DNA of 64,000 nt from Gemmataceae bacterium. GTDB lineage: Bacteria > Planctomycetota > Planctomycetia > Gemmatales > Gemmataceae. The stretch lies in the NCBI GenBank assembly GCA_022616435.1, contig JAKEET010000079.1:62001-126000 (forward strand). The letters run 5' to 3'. The notes under the pieces are model-generated. The model saw only the letters and a list, made by a program, of their open reading frames with translations, was not told the origin of the DNA and ran no database searches. This document shows positions 32,997-46,300 of this stretch, piece after piece (positions within the stretch are counted from its first letter, which is position 1; each line of letters begins with the position of its first letter). Both the position numbers and the translations under genes were made by a program.

Positions 32997-34385
32997 ATGA
33001 CGGCCCCGCCACATTTCGGCTTTGGCAGTTTCGTGCAGTTGCTGCTCGTGGTCGGACTGGCCGCGGGGTTGCGCGGCGGGTACCTCAACGTCGCGGCGGA
33101 CAACGGCCACGGCCTCCCGGCCCTGGCCGTTCAGGGAAACCCTCCGACACACGTTCCTGGTGAAGAGCGTTTGCGCGAGCAGCCGCCGAGCGGGCTGGAC
33201 GATCTCGTCCACAATCTGACCGAACAAGGGGAGTTCGCCGCCCGGGCGCCTTTGAGCCGGCAGCCGGAGCCGACGGCCCACGTGGCGCCTGGGTACTACT
33301 GGCTCGTCGCACAGGTCGGGAGCTTGGACGTGAGCCGGGACGCCGTGGTGCGCTGGGCGCAATGCGCCTTGGGCGCGTTGACGGCCGGCTGTCTGTTCCT
33401 GTTCGCGCGTCGCGTCTTCGGCAACGACGTGACAGCCTTGCTGACTGGCCTGCTGGCAGCGCTCCATCCCTTCTGGATCGTCAACACGGCGGAGCTGAAC
33501 GACGGCGTCGTGACCACGTTTCTGCTGGCCGTGGCGCTGCTCCTGGGGACCCGCGGCGGCCAAGCCGGCGGCGCGTTCGCCAGCCTGCTCTTCGGTTTGA
33601 GCCTCGCGGGTCTGGCGATGGTGCGGGCCGCGACGTTGCCGTTCGCCGTCGTCGCCCTGCTGTGGTTTCTGTACCAGTGCAAGTACGTCCGCCACGGCTG
33701 GTTCAATGCGCTCCTGGCCCTGCTCGGCTTCGGCAACGGGCTGGCGCCGTGGGCCGTCCGCAACTGGAATGCGTTTGAGGAGCCTGCGCCGATCGTCACG
33801 TCGGCCTACCTGCACGCGTGGATCGGCAACAACCCGAGCGCGACGGGCGGCCCGCTGGATGAAACGGCCCTGCGAAAATCGCTGCCGCCCGAACGGCTGG
33901 ACGAGGCCCTCGCCGAGTCGAACCAGGCGAAGCGCTACGCGGCCTTGGGCCGCGACGTTCTGGAGGAAGTGCGCGGCGATCCGACGGCGGCCATCACGCG
34001 GCGCTGGCAGGCGGGGATGAAGTTCATGGTGGGCGCCGAGTGGTTCGCAACCCAGCGGTTGAGCCGCGACCTGCACGCCGATGCCGAAGTCGAAACCGCG
34101 GCGGCGCCGGAATGGCTGACCGCGAATTGTGAAACCTGGCTGCAGGCAAGCCTGCTCGCGCTCGTCGTCCTGGCCCTGCTCGGCTGGCGCTGGAGCCACG
34201 CCTGGCAGAGCAACTCGCGGCTCGCGGCCTTCGCGTTCCTGTGGTTGCCGTTGCCGTACCTGCTCACGCACGCCGAGGAGCTGTCCGGGCCGCGCTTGCC
34301 ATGGGACGCCTTGCTGATCTGCTACAGCGCCTACGCCGTTTCGTGCCTGGCGCCCGGCGTCGCCGGCGGCGAGGAAACCGCTTAG
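32997..34385 (+). CDS. GT-C-like membrane glycosyltransferase (ArnT/PMT type)
   Basis: A 462-residue protein with 8-10 predicted TM helices (about 11-28, 98-130, 140-175, 180-215, 365-390 and others), joined by short loops. A long first extracytoplasmic loop (about 30-95) carries Asp/Asn/Glu residues where GT-C enzymes keep their catalytic acid. The middle part has the PWAVRNWN motif typical of polyprenyl-phosphate-sugar-dependent GT-C proteins. The donor would be a polyprenyl-linked sugar; the acceptor is unknown. ATG 32997. It ends 48 bases before the helicase gene. Confidence 0.72.
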   Translation: MTAPPHFGFGSFVQLLLVVGLAAGLRGGYLNVAADNGHGLPALAVQGNPPTHVPGEERLREQPPSGLDDLVHNLTEQGEFAARAPLSRQPEPTAHVAPGYYWLVAQVGSLDVSRDAVVRWAQCALGALTAGCLFLFARRVFGNDVTALLTGLLAALHPFWIVNTAELNDGVVTTFLLAVALLLGTRGGQAGGAFASLLFGLSLAGLAMVRAATLPFAVVALLWFLYQCKYVRHGWFNALLALLGFGNGLAPWAVRNWNAFEEPAPIVTSAYLHAWIGNNPSATGGPLDETALRKSLPPERLDEALAESNQAKRYAALGRDVLEEVRGDPTAAITRRWQAGMKFMVGAEWFATQRLSRDLHADAEVETAAAPEWLTANCETWLQASLLALVVLALLGWRWSHAWQSNSRLAAFAFLWLPLPYLLTHAEELSGPRLPWDALLICYSAYAVSCLAPGVAGGEETA

Positions 34386-34433
34386 CAACGCTCAAGAACA
34401 ACTTCCCGATTTGCTCCGGCTTAGAATGATGTG

Positions 34434-38909
<4,476 letters not shown>

Positions 38910-38938
38910 GCGCGTGTTTGGCGAGCCGCGTAAACGAG

Positions 38939-38970
38939 TTGGCGAGCCGAGTCGCGTAAGCGACCGAATG
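38939..38970. repeat. 32-base direct repeat, left copy
   Basis: TTGGCGAGCCGAGTCGCGTA-type sequence, 32 bases, matching the copy at 39341-39372 at 30 positions. A partial copy (TTGGCGAGCCG) starts near 38918. Left border of a block that holds the antitoxin gene and its promoter. Confidence 0.85.
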
Positions 38971-38972
38971 TG

Positions 38973-39001
38973 TTGACGCGAACGTTGTTCATGTCGATAA
39001 T
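38973..39001 (+). promoter_or_regulatory. Promoter of the Phd/YefM-like gene
   Basis: TTGACG (38973-38978) and GATAAT (38996-39001) with a 17-base spacer, a good sigma-70 match, 41 bases ahead of ATG 39042. The stretch around it is AT-rich relative to neighbours (GTCGATAATGTACAAATACT), as for an autoregulated antitoxin operator. Confidence 0.6.
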
Positions 39002-39041
39002 GTACAAATACTCGTTCTTGTGCATGATCGGAGAAAACGCG

Positions 39042-39284
39042 ATGGAAATCAGCATTACCAAGATTCGGGACAACCTGGCCGATGCCTTGAATCGCGTTGC
39101 TTATGGCGGCGAGCGCGTGATCTTGCAGCGGCGCGGGAAAGGGGTGGCGGCCCTGGTGTCCATGGACGAGCTGGCGATTTTGGAAGAACTCGAAAACCGT
39201 GCCGACATTGCCGCGGCGAAGAAGGCGCTGAAGGAAAAAGGTGGCATCACGCTGGCGGAGTATCGCAGGAAGCACCGTAGGTAA
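39042..39284 (+). CDS. Orphan Phd/YefM-family antitoxin
   Basis: An 80-residue protein with the Phd/YefM fold. EISITKIRDNLADALNRVAYGGERVILQRRGK (about 2-33) is the DNA-binding N-terminus, then VAALVSMDELAILEELENR, and a helical C-terminal part that normally binds the toxin. GGAGA precedes ATG 39042. No toxin gene follows: the next ATG overlaps the stop (TAATG) but its frame reads only a short stretch before running into a repeat. Base composition is somewhat poorer in GC than the neighbours. Confidence 0.88.
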   Translation: MEISITKIRDNLADALNRVAYGGERVILQRRGKGVAALVSMDELAILEELENRADIAAAKKALKEKGGITLAEYRRKHRR

Positions 39285-39340
39285 TGAGGATCGTCACGAC
39301 CCACGATTCTTTCAGCAAGACCCGGCACGCAGGAACAAGC

Positions 39341-39372
39341 TTGGCGAGCCGAGTCGCGCAAGCGACCGGATG
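39341..39372. repeat. 32-base direct repeat, right copy
   Basis: Right-hand copy of the 38939-38970 repeat with two differences, at a distance of 402 bases. It ends within 40 bases of the stop of the next minus-strand gene. Confidence 0.85.
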
Positions 39373-39404
39373 GCGCGGCGCCCGCCGCGCCAGCGTAACT
39401 TGGG

Positions 39405-40703
39405 CTAATCCCCCGGAAATCGAACGGCCGTCATCTTCTCCGCGCCCGCATGCCAGTCGCTCACGACTTCCACCTGGCCCACATACGTATGGTCGTCCCA
39501 GGCGACGCTCGATTTCGTGCCGAGCTTGGCGCGGTGATCGACGTACACCTTGACGAGATAGCGTCCGGGCGGGAGCTGTTTCTTCGCCAGGTCGGCGGCG
39601 CGGCTGGAGCCGCGGGGCGCCGTGAGATGAAGCTTGAACTGCCAGAACCCCGCCTTGGCGAACGCAAACCACTCGGCGCTGGCCCAGCGCTCCGGCGACC
39701 AGGCCCGATCGGCGTCGCGCCAGCGGTACAGGTCCACGTGCAGGGGCATCTTGTCGAAGCGCGCCGGGATGCCGTTGATCCGCAGGATGATGTCGCTGGG
39801 GACCGCCGCCTCCGCGCTCGGCTTGGGCAGTTGACCGGCGGTCAGGTATTTCTTGAGCATGATCGCCGCGTAATCGTCGACGAAGCTGCGGAACTGCCGG
39901 TACGTTCGATCGCCCTTCAGCATCTTGATGCCGCCCTTGTGGGCGACTTGCAGCGTCGGCTTCGTCAGCAACAGGCTCGCTTCGGGGTGTTCGACGTCGA
40001 TCAGCTTGGTCGCCCCCAGCCGGTCCATGGTGGCCTGGGGGTCGTTCGGCACGATCCACGAGAGGCGGTCCACGTAATCCTGGCCGAGCTTGGGGATGTG
40101 CTTGCGGTTGTGCTCCGGCGAATGACAGTGGACGCAGCGCGGCATCTCGCTCCAGACATTCTCGACGAAGGACTTCAGCACTCGGTCCTTGCGGGTGTGG
40201 CGGACCACTTCCGGCGAGACCTTGTTCACGGGAACCGGAACCTTGAGTTTGGCGGACAAGAGATCGGGGTCGGCGACGGCGGCACGGAGCCAGGCACGGA
40301 ACGCCTCGTATTCCTGTTGGCGCACCTTGTCGGTGATCAGGTTCGGCTTCGCCGGTTTGCGGGCGATGAATTCCAGGATCTTCGACTTGTCGGGATTCTT
40401 CGCGTCCACCAGGCCGCCCTGGACCAGCGCGGCGAACGTCTTTTCCTGGGTCGGATGGATGTAATCCTTCAGCTCGACGCTGCTCAGGTGGCATTCGGTG
40501 CAGCTCGACGGCTTCTTCGATTGGAAAATCGGCAGGATGCGCTTCTCGAAGAGGGCCAGGGCGGATGCTGCGGTGCGTGCTTCAGTTCGCTTTTCGGCGG
40601 CAGCCGCGTTGTCCGCCTGGGCATGGAGACGGGCTGCCGAAAGCGAGAGCAAGGCGCCCAGAGAAACGCTCACGAAGCGCGTCCGTTGATCGCGAAGCAA
40701 CAT
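39405..40703 (-). CDS. Exported cytochrome c-like protein with two CxxCH motifs
   Basis: A 432-residue protein with a signal peptide (about 1-29, ending LHAQA). It has two c-type haem motifs, CTECH at 68-72 and CVHCH at 190-194, in a mixed helical region with YRQFRSFVDDYAAIMLKKYL. A C-terminal beta-rich domain follows (about 320-430; VKVYVDHRAKLG, YVGQVEVVSDWHAG). The haem motifs point to a periplasmic electron carrier or sensor of planctomycete type, function unknown. ATG 40703 with GGAG upstream. Confidence 0.85.
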   Translation of the reverse strand: MLLRDQRTRFVSVSLGALLSLSAARLHAQADNAAAAEKRTEARTAASALALFEKRILPIFQSKKPSSCTECHLSSVELKDYIHPTQEKTFAALVQGGLVDAKNPDKSKILEFIARKPAKPNLITDKVRQQEYEAFRAWLRAAVADPDLLSAKLKVPVPVNKVSPEVVRHTRKDRVLKSFVENVWSEMPRCVHCHSPEHNRKHIPKLGQDYVDRLSWIVPNDPQATMDRLGATKLIDVEHPEASLLLTKPTLQVAHKGGIKMLKGDRTYRQFRSFVDDYAAIMLKKYLTAGQLPKPSAEAAVPSDIILRINGIPARFDKMPLHVDLYRWRDADRAWSPERWASAEWFAFAKAGFWQFKLHLTAPRGSSRAADLAKKQLPPGRYLVKVYVDHRAKLGTKSSVAWDDHTYVGQVEVVSDWHAGAEKMTAVRFPGD

Positions 40704-40728
40704 TCCGAAGTCTCCGAAGCGGACAGAA

Positions 40729-40802
40729 CGTGGGATAGAACCCCGATTCTGTCCGGAGTCTTGATTGTCTGCGTCGGGTCAGAATCGGAGTTCTAACCCG
40801 CG
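40729..40802. repeat. Inverted repeat, CGTGGGATAGAAC family, copy 2
   Basis: Arms 40729-40751 and 40780-40802 pair at 20 of 23 positions with a 28-base spacer and share their arms with 23580-23651. It lies between two minus-strand genes, starting one base before the stop of the nuclease gene. Confidence 0.85.
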
Positions 40803-40803
40803 A

Positions 40804-42216
40804 CTACTCCAACACCACCGTCTCCCCGCGTTCCGGATAGCCCGCGTCCCGAAACCCCTTGCCCTCCAACAACTGCACGAGCGCCGTCGCCTGATCTGCT
40901 TCGCCGTGGACGAGGCGAGTCTTGCCCACCTGACCGGCGAGCGGGCCGAGAAACGCGCTGAAGTCGTCGCGGTCGGCGTGGCAGGAAAAGCCGTTCATGA
41001 CCACGACCTCGGCCCGCAGCGGATACATCTTGTCGTGGATGCGGACCTCCGGACGCTTCTCGACCAGCCGGCGGCCCAAGGTTTCCGGGGCCTGGAAGCC
41101 GATGATCAGGACCGTGTTGCGCGGGTCCTCGATGTTGTTCTTCAGGTGGTGCAGGATGCGGCCGGTTTCGCACATGCCGCTGGCCGAGATGATCAGGCAC
41201 GGGTCGCGATGATGGTTGAGGGCCTTGCTCTCCTCGACCGAGTGGACGTAGTGAACCAGGTAGCCGCCGAACAGGTCGGCGTCGCGCTGGAGCAGATCCC
41301 AGGTCTCCTCGTCGAAACATTCCGGGTGCAGGCGAAACACCTCGGTGGCCCGCACCGCCAAGGGGCTATCGACGAAGATCGGCAACTTCGCCAGCTTTCC
41401 CTGGTTCACGAGCAGGTGCAGGAAGTAGACGATGTTCTGCGTGCGCCCCAGGCTGAAGGCGGGAACGATGATCTTGCCGCCGCGCGCCACGGTGCGGCGC
41501 ACCACCTCGGCGAAATCATCGGCGAGTCGGTGCACCGGGGCATGCACGCGGCCGCCGTAGGTGCATTCGGTGATGAGCAGGTCGGCCGGCGGCACCGCGG
41601 CGGGATCGCGCAGGATCGGCAGGCCGCGGCGGCCCAGGTCGCCGGTGAAGGTGATGGTCCGGTCGCGCGGCGTGCCGGGCACGGTCAGATGAATCATCGC
41701 CGAGCCGAGCAGGTGGCCGGCTTCCAGGAAGCGGAACGTGATCTGGCCGGCGATTTCACACGGCCGCAGGTACGGCACGGACTGCACGAGCCGCATGGTG
41801 CTTTGCACGTCCCTGGGGGCGTACAAGGGGAGCACGGGCGGCTCGCCGGCGCCGCGTTTCTTGTTCAGGTAGCCGGCGTCTTCTTCCTGGATCTTCGCGG
41901 AATCGGCGAGCATGACGGCGAGCAGGTCGCGCGTGGCGGCCGTGCAGTAGATCGGGCCGTCGAAGCCCTGGCGGACCAGGTTCGGCAGGTTCCCGCAATG
42001 ATCGATGTGGGCGTGGCTCAGGACCACGGCGTCGATCGTAGCGGGTGAAAACGGAAACGTAGTGTTGCGTTGCCGAGCCTCCGAGCGCTTCCCCTGGAAC
42101 AAACCGCAATCGAGCAGCACTTGCAAGCCGCCCGCGCGCACGAGGTGCATCGAGCCGGTGACGGTGCGGGCGGCGCCCCAGAAGGTGACGCTGGGGGCGG
42201 CGTGGTGGTTGTCCAT
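40804..42216 (-). CDS. Beta-CASP metallo-beta-lactamase RNA-processing nuclease
   Basis: A 470-residue MBL-fold protein of the beta-CASP group (CPSF73/RNase J-like). The zinc motif HAHIDH is at 68-73, a second is at FLEAGHLLGSAMIH (about 154-168), and the beta-CASP part has HSVEESKALNHH (about 320-331), SGMCETGRILHHL and GFSCHADRDDF (about 400-410). It likely cuts or trims RNA. ATG 42216 is chosen because family similarity starts at once; upstream codons read through a divergent promoter. It follows the cytochrome gene on the same strand in transcription order reversed, i.e. this gene is upstream of it. Confidence 0.9.
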   Translation of the reverse strand: MDNHHAAPSVTFWGAARTVTGSMHLVRAGGLQVLLDCGLFQGKRSEARQRNTTFPFSPATIDAVVLSHAHIDHCGNLPNLVRQGFDGPIYCTAATRDLLAVMLADSAKIQEEDAGYLNKKRGAGEPPVLPLYAPRDVQSTMRLVQSVPYLRPCEIAGQITFRFLEAGHLLGSAMIHLTVPGTPRDRTITFTGDLGRRGLPILRDPAAVPPADLLITECTYGGRVHAPVHRLADDFAEVVRRTVARGGKIIVPAFSLGRTQNIVYFLHLLVNQGKLAKLPIFVDSPLAVRATEVFRLHPECFDEETWDLLQRDADLFGGYLVHYVHSVEESKALNHHRDPCLIISASGMCETGRILHHLKNNIEDPRNTVLIIGFQAPETLGRRLVEKRPEVRIHDKMYPLRAEVVVMNGFSCHADRDDFSAFLGPLAGQVGKTRLVHGEADQATALVQLLEGKGFRDAGYPERGETVVLE

Positions 42217-42280
42217 GGGGAGAATTGTATTGGGAACCCGAGACCTTCGGAGAAAGGGTCGAACGGCACAGCGAGCCGCT

Positions 42281-42309
42281 TTGCCTACGATTCGGTTTTC
42301 CACTACGAT
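42281..42309 (+). promoter_or_regulatory. Possible promoter for the DUF1080 gene
   Basis: TTGCCT (42281-42286) and TACGAT (42304-42309) with a 17-base spacer, 42 bases ahead of GTG 42352. Moderate match. Confidence 0.4.
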
Positions 42310-42351
42310 ACGTGCAATCCATCCTCGAACTCGAAGTGAAAGGGAGCCGTC

Positions 42352-43167
42352 GTGTCGAACCGTCGTCTTGCGTTCAAGCTTCTTCTCGGCAGCGCCGCCC
42401 TGGCGCTTCTGATCGGCATCGCGCATCAAGCCGTCGCCCAGCGCTGGCTGCACGGCATCACCTGGCCGGAGCCGCCGGCGGTGACGCCGGGCGATTACGC
42501 CGCGCACACCGCGCCGTCCGACGCGATTGTCCTCTTCGACGGCAAGAACCTCGACGCCTGGAGGGACGCCAAGAAGTCCACGATCGACGCCGACGGCGGC
42601 TTCACCGTACGGGAGGCGCTCACGACCAAGCAGGAGTTCGGCGATTGCCAGCTCCACCTCGAGTTCGCGTCCCCCACGGAAACCAAGAACAAGAAGGGCA
42701 AGGAACTGACCGGCCAGCAGCGCGGCAACAACGGCGTCGGCTTCATGGACGCGAAGTACGAAATCCAGGTGCTCGATTCCTATCAGAACAAGACGTACTT
42801 CGAAGGCCAGTGCGGCTCGGTGTACAACCAGCGGCCGCCGATGGTGAACGCGTCGCGGAGGCCGGGCGAATGGCAGACGTTCGACATCATCTTCACCGGT
42901 CCGCGGTTCGGCGCTGGCGGCAACGTGACGCGGCCCGCCCACTTCACGGTGATCCACAACGGCGTGGTCGTCCAGAACCACACCCCGGTGCGCGGCTTCA
43001 CGTACTACGACCGCGAGAACCTCTACTACGAGAAGCACCCCGAGAAAGGCCCGCTGAGGCTGATGTACCACGGCGACCCGGTCCGCTTCCGCAACATCTG
43101 GATCCGCGAGATCAGGGAGCTGGAGGGCAAGCCGGGCGGCAAGACCGGCAAAGAGCCGGGCCAATGA
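42352..43167 (+). CDS. Exported DUF1080 (3-keto-disaccharide hydrolase-like) protein
   Basis: A 271-residue protein with a signal peptide (about 1-29, ending AVAQ). DUF1080 follows (about 60-265): AIVLFDGKNLDAWRDAK, the carbohydrate-binding beta-sandwich with RGNNGVGFMDAKYEIQVLDS, then PGEWQTFDIIFTGPRF and the closing FRNIWIREI. Proteins of this fold act on or bind sugars outside the membrane. GTG 42352 is the start: AAAGGGAG precedes it and the signal peptide begins there. Confidence 0.9.
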   Translation: MSNRRLAFKLLLGSAALALLIGIAHQAVAQRWLHGITWPEPPAVTPGDYAAHTAPSDAIVLFDGKNLDAWRDAKKSTIDADGGFTVREALTTKQEFGDCQLHLEFASPTETKNKKGKELTGQQRGNNGVGFMDAKYEIQVLDSYQNKTYFEGQCGSVYNQRPPMVNASRRPGEWQTFDIIFTGPRFGAGGNVTRPAHFTVIHNGVVVQNHTPVRGFTYYDRENLYYEKHPEKGPLRLMYHGDPVRFRNIWIREIRELEGKPGGKTGKEPGQ

Positions 43168-43325
43168 CGCGGACTGGGTTTGACGAGCGGCCCCAGGGCG
43201 GCAGCCAATTGCAATCACCCAGCGTTCGTGCCACAATCGTGGCGGTTGCGCGCGTCGCGAGCGCAAGCAACACCAGGGAAGCGGCTCCGTCAGGTACGAC
43301 GTTCACCTTTTGCCACGAGGCCCGC

Positions 43326-46300
43326 ATGTACGAGATCATTCCCTGTCCCGGTTGCCGCCGCCAGCTGCGGCTGCCGGATGACGTTGTCGGGTGCGACGTG
43401 GTTTGTCCGACGTGTCAAACCAGGTTCATCGCCGAGCGCCCCGCGCCCGGCGCCCTGCGCGAACCGCCAGCCCAAGAAGCGCCGCCCGACCTCGACGCCG
43501 GGGCGTTCAGCACGGATCCGATGTCCGTTCCGCCTGCGAATCAGGGCGTGCAGGACCAGGGCGTGCAGGACCAGGGCGTGCAGGCCGAAACCCCGCCCGT
43601 TCGCTTGCACACCTCGGAAGAAACCGACCGGCCGATCGCGCTGCCTCGAGCCGACGCCGGCAAGTCCAGGGGCCGGAAGATCCGCGGCGTGGTCGTCGCC
43701 GTGGCGGTGCTGGGCGGCATCGTCGCGTGGATCCTGTCGACGCTCGGCCCGCCCTGGCGGCCGCGGGTGGTGCGCGTCGCCGAGGATGACCGGGAGCGCC
43801 GCCAGGAAGTGATCGAGGCGTTTCGCGGCCAGAAACCGCTCGACGCCGACGCCATGGCGGCGGAGCTGAAGCCGGTGTTCGTGTCGCTCGGCCAGGCGTA
43901 CACCGCCAAGGACGTCCGGCGGATCGTCGGCCATTTCGATCTGGAGCGCATGTTCGACGAATTGGCGGCCATTGAGATGGTGCCGGCCAACATTCGCGGC
44001 AATCGGCGCAGCTCCCTCAAGGGCATGGAGATCGGCATGGATCGCGCGGCCGGGCAGCAGGCCGTGTTCCTGAACTGGACCGAGACGGAGATCCGGAGCG
44101 TCAAGAAGCTGCAAGGCAACGAGGCGGTGGTGATCGCGCGGCATCGCGGGGCGGACGGCACGACCTTCAAGTTGCGCTGGTGGTTCAGCAAGCGGACGGG
44201 GGCCTGGCGCGTGTTCGACTACGAGGATCTCGACGCGGGCATGCGCGTGACGACGGTGATGGCCTCGATGACCGCCCAGATGACCCCCGGCAAGGTCGCG
44301 GGGATAACCGCGGCCGTGCAGCACCTGCAGCAGGCCATGGTGGCCGCCATCCAGCGCAACCCGGAGGCGGCGGAGCGTCACCTTCGCCAGACCGACGGCT
44401 TTCAGCTGCCGCGGGAGCTGGACGCGCTGCGTTCGATGACGCGTGGACTGGTGCACATTCAGCGCAACCAGCCCAAGGAGGCCCTGGCCTCGTTCGATAA
44501 AGCCCAGGGCTTCAATCCCGATATGCCGATCTTGCAGTTGCTCAAGGCGATGGCCTGCAACGATCTGGGCGAGCATGCCGCGGCGCTCGGGCATCTCGAA
44601 GCCTACCAGGCGTTGCTGGGCGACGATGCCAATACCTGCGTGGAGCTGGGGCAAGCGTTGCTCGGCCTGCAGCGCATCCCCGAGGCGCAGGCCGCCTACC
44701 GCAAGGCGCTCGACCACGACGCCAAGAACGCCGATGCCTTCATGGGGCTGATGCACGCCCTGGGGCCGGACGATCCCCATGAGGAGCTGGCCATGCGCTT
44801 CGCCAAGCTCGATCGCCCGCATGAGAACTTCGATATTTGCGCCCAGGATTGCCGGCAGGCGCAGGACGGCGCCAGCCTGGAGCAGATCGCCCTGGCGATG
44901 CGGAAGATCGACCCGACCTACGAGCCGGTCGTCTATCACCTGGGATTGTCGAAGCTCTGGCTGGGCAAGTCGGAGGCGGCGGCCGAGCTGTTCCAGGGCG
45001 TGTTTGCCAAGGAGAAGAACGCAGTCAAGCGCCGCGAGTACCTGGACGGCTACGTGCAGGCGATGGTGGACCTCGGCAAGGCCATGGAGGCGTATCGGTC
45101 GCTGCCGGACGCCGGCGAGGCGCTGGAGCGCCTGGGCGCGGAGCTGCGCAGGCGATTTCCCAGGGACGAGCTGCGGCAGTTGCTCGCCGAGCACCGCAAG
45201 AAACATCCCGACGACGTCCGGCTGCTGCTCTATCAAGGCGAGCTGCACGTGGACGATGGCCGCTACGCGCTGGCGGACAAGGCGTTCGCCGCCGCCGTGG
45301 CGGCCAAGCCGCCGGCCGACGTCCTGCAACCGTTTGAATACAGCCGGATCGTGGCCCGTTATCACACCGGCAACGCCCTGGCGGCGTGGCGTGAGATCGG
45401 CTCGCGGCGGCAAACATTCTCGCAACTGGCTCACCTTTGTCTCAATGATGACAACGACAAGCTGCTGCAGACCTTGCTCGACGCGCACGCCAAGGCCGAT
45501 CCCCAGGACGAGAGCGTGGTGATGTTTCGCGTGCGGCTGGCGGCGCGGCGGGGCAAAGTCCAGGAGGCCGTTCGGTTGTTTCGGGCCGCGTTGGCGAAAA
45601 CCACGGAGAAGGAAGCGCGCGACCGGCTGATGTCCGATTTCGCGTTCGCCATGGTCGAGGCCGGAAAGCCCGTCGAGGCGTATCACGCCCTTCCGGACGC
45701 GACGCGGGCCTTCGAGATGCTCGCCAACGACATGCGGGAGTTTGGCGACTCGACGGATTTGAGCAAACTGATCGACGCCCATCGCCGGCGGCAGCCCGAC
45801 GACGTCGCCATCCAGCGCGAGACCGCCGAGCTGCTCATCGACGAGCGGAAGTGGGATGAGGCGGTGGCGGCGCTGGCCGAGGCCATGAAGAAGGCGCCCA
45901 ACCGGCGCGACGAATTCCGCTGGAGCTACCGGTACGCCATGCACAAGGCCGGGCGCGGACTGGAAGCCTATCGCGCGGAACCGGATGCCGCGTCGTTCCA
46001 GCAACTGGCGAACCTGATGGCCATGGACAAGCAGGGCAAGGAGCTGGCGGCGCTGATCGAGGCGCATCGTCCCCAGGGCGCGGGCGACGCGCTCCTGATC
46101 TTCTATGAGATTCGGGCCAAGGCCCGGACCGGGCAGGCGGCGGCGGCGCTGGCCCTCTTGCAGCGCGCCCAGAAGCAAGGCGGCGCGCAGGTTCGGCTGG
46201 AGCTGTCGAATCTGCTTCATGACCTGGACGATGCCGGGCTGGGCATCGAAGCCTACCGCGTGGTGGCCGACAAGGCGGCCGCGTTCACGATCCTGGCGCG

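Noticed and set aside
39284-39553. A frame starting at the ATG that overlaps the antitoxin stop, as a possible toxin
   Set aside because: It reads through the direct repeat into the next gene's end and has no toxin family pattern; at most a remnant of the first dozen codons.
40804-43266. An 820-codon minus-strand start for the beta-CASP gene
   Set aside because: The extra 350 codons run across the divergent promoter and the DUF1080 gene; family similarity begins at ATG 42216.
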